Notes under the pieces: generated by a model
What the model saw: only the letters and a program-made list of their open reading frames with translations
Databases searched by the model: none
What the model was told of the DNA's origin: nothing
Made by a program: the position numbers and the translations under genes
Shown here: one piece after another, positions 61,727 through 62,112 of the stretch
Layout of the letters: each line of letters opens with the position of its first letter
Position numbering within the stretch: the stretch's first letter is position 1
Source: Merismopedia glauca CCAP 1448/3
GTDB lineage: Bacteria > Cyanobacteriota > Cyanobacteriia > Cyanobacteriales > CCAP-1448
DNA: 62,112 nt
Reading direction: 5' to 3'
NCBI RefSeq assembly: GCF_003003775.1
Contig: NZ_PVWJ01000011.1
Coordinates: forward strand, 1 to 62,112

Positions 61727-62112
61727 ATGTCAGATAGAGCTACCAGAATCACCGTTGATAAACAAAAAAATTCGACATCTCAAGACCTAGCATTAGCTAT
61801 TGCTCAAGGGGCAGACGATCGCAAAGGTGGCGATATTATAGTCATGAAACTCACTGAAGTTTCTTACCTAACCGACTATTTTGTCACAGTCACCGGATTT
61901 TCTCGCGTCCAAGTTAGGGCAATTTGTCAAGCAATTCAACAGAAAACAGAGCTAGAGTGCGATCGTTCTCCTTTAAGAATAGAAGGACAAATGGAAGGGA
62001 TGTGGGTGCTAATGGACTATGGAGATGTGATTGTCCATATTATGCTCCCAGAAGAACGAGAATTCTACAATTTAGAAGCTTTCTGGGGACACGCCCAAAG
62101 AATTCACGTACC
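61727..62112 (+). CDS. rsfS: Ribosome silencing factor RsfS (truncated by window end)
   Basis: 128 codons visible, running off the right edge. Recognised as RsfS (DUF143/Iojap) by QDLALAIAQGADDRKGGDII, KLTEVSYLTDYFVTVTGFSR, LRIEGQMEGMWVLMDYGDVI and HIMLPEEREFYNLEAFWG. It binds L14 and blocks subunit joining when nutrients are scarce. Start is the ATG at 61727. No stop is seen; the C-terminus lies beyond the window. Confidence 0.95.
   Translation, partial: MSDRATRITVDKQKNSTSQDLALAIAQGADDRKGGDIIVMKLTEVSYLTDYFVTVTGFSRVQVRAICQAIQQKTELECDRSPLRIEGQMEGMWVLMDYGDVIVHIMLPEEREFYNLEAFWGHAQRIHV

Overview
The window is chromosomal DNA from a cyanobacterium. Evidence is the dense scatter of the HIP1 octamer GCGATCGC, many cyanobacteria-restricted families (DUF3038, DUF4335, DUF3143, DUF3172, DUF1822, DUF928, CpcT/CpeT), a BicA-type bicarbonate transporter and several families of heptameric tandem repeats between genes. 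Base composition looks moderately AT-rich. No phage, plasmid, transposase or CRISPR signal was seen. The genus cannot be named from the sequence alone.

Layout. 1-8 kb: a lipase-like hydrolase, a repeat protein, TPR and coiled-coil proteins, a secreted beta-helix-like protein beside an OmpR-type two-component system, and a yeast-type cytosine deaminase. 8-16 kb: a secreted CpcT/CpeT-like protein, a PfkB sugar kinase, a MidA-type methyltransferase, a DUF3143/J-domain pair, and a DyP peroxidase beside an unrecognised 411-residue protein. 16-25 kb: a hydrolase, clpP-clpX, the DUF3038-DUF4335 pair, apt, a lone DppB-type permease, a TrpD-like protein and a ChaN-like protein. 25-31 kb: the str operon (rpsL, rpsG, fusA, tufA, rpsJ). 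31-34.4 kb: a Lon-N-domain protein, pheA, a DUF167 gene, ureE and a WecG/TagA glycosyltransferase. 34.5-38.7 kb: rplS, tRNA-Trp, secE, nusG, rplK, rplA, an L10 leader with attenuator, rplJ and rplL. 38.7-50.6 kb: tilS, a Na+/H+ antiporter beside bicA, rpsN, a NIL-domain protein, sulfate transporter genes sbpA-cysT-cysW (no cysA), an LCP-family protein and DUF3172. 50.7-57.4 kb: a lone ABC-2 permease, an NNMT-like methyltransferase, and a compact four-gene operon (sigma-like factor, DUF1822, CHAT-CHASE2, DUF928). 57.6 kb to the end: a lipoprotein, a PEP-CTERM protein, rsmA-ispE, two small genes and a truncated rsfS.

Functional threads. Two blocks of the translation apparatus (str operon, and secE-nusG-L11-L1-L10-L7/L12 with tRNA-Trp) form the plus-strand core. 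Inorganic nutrient uptake (sulfate, bicarbonate with sodium recycling) lies between 39 and 48 kb. The best candidate for an undescribed system is the operon at 52.4-57.3 kb. It joins a sigma-70-like regulator, a membrane protein carrying a cytoplasmic caspase-like CHAT domain (His/Cys dyad intact) plus an extracytoplasmic CHASE2 sensor, and two cyanobacterial proteins of unknown function, one of them exported. This would be a membrane-signal-to-protease module.

Intergenic DNA is full of short repeats. Four 7-bp repeat families (TTCTGAC, AACAATC, GGAAGAA, GGATTTT) recur, a roughly 75-110 bp composite element carrying one of them occurs four times, and several families of perfect palindromes are dispersed between genes. 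Some of these repeats now encode the C-termini of neighbouring proteins.
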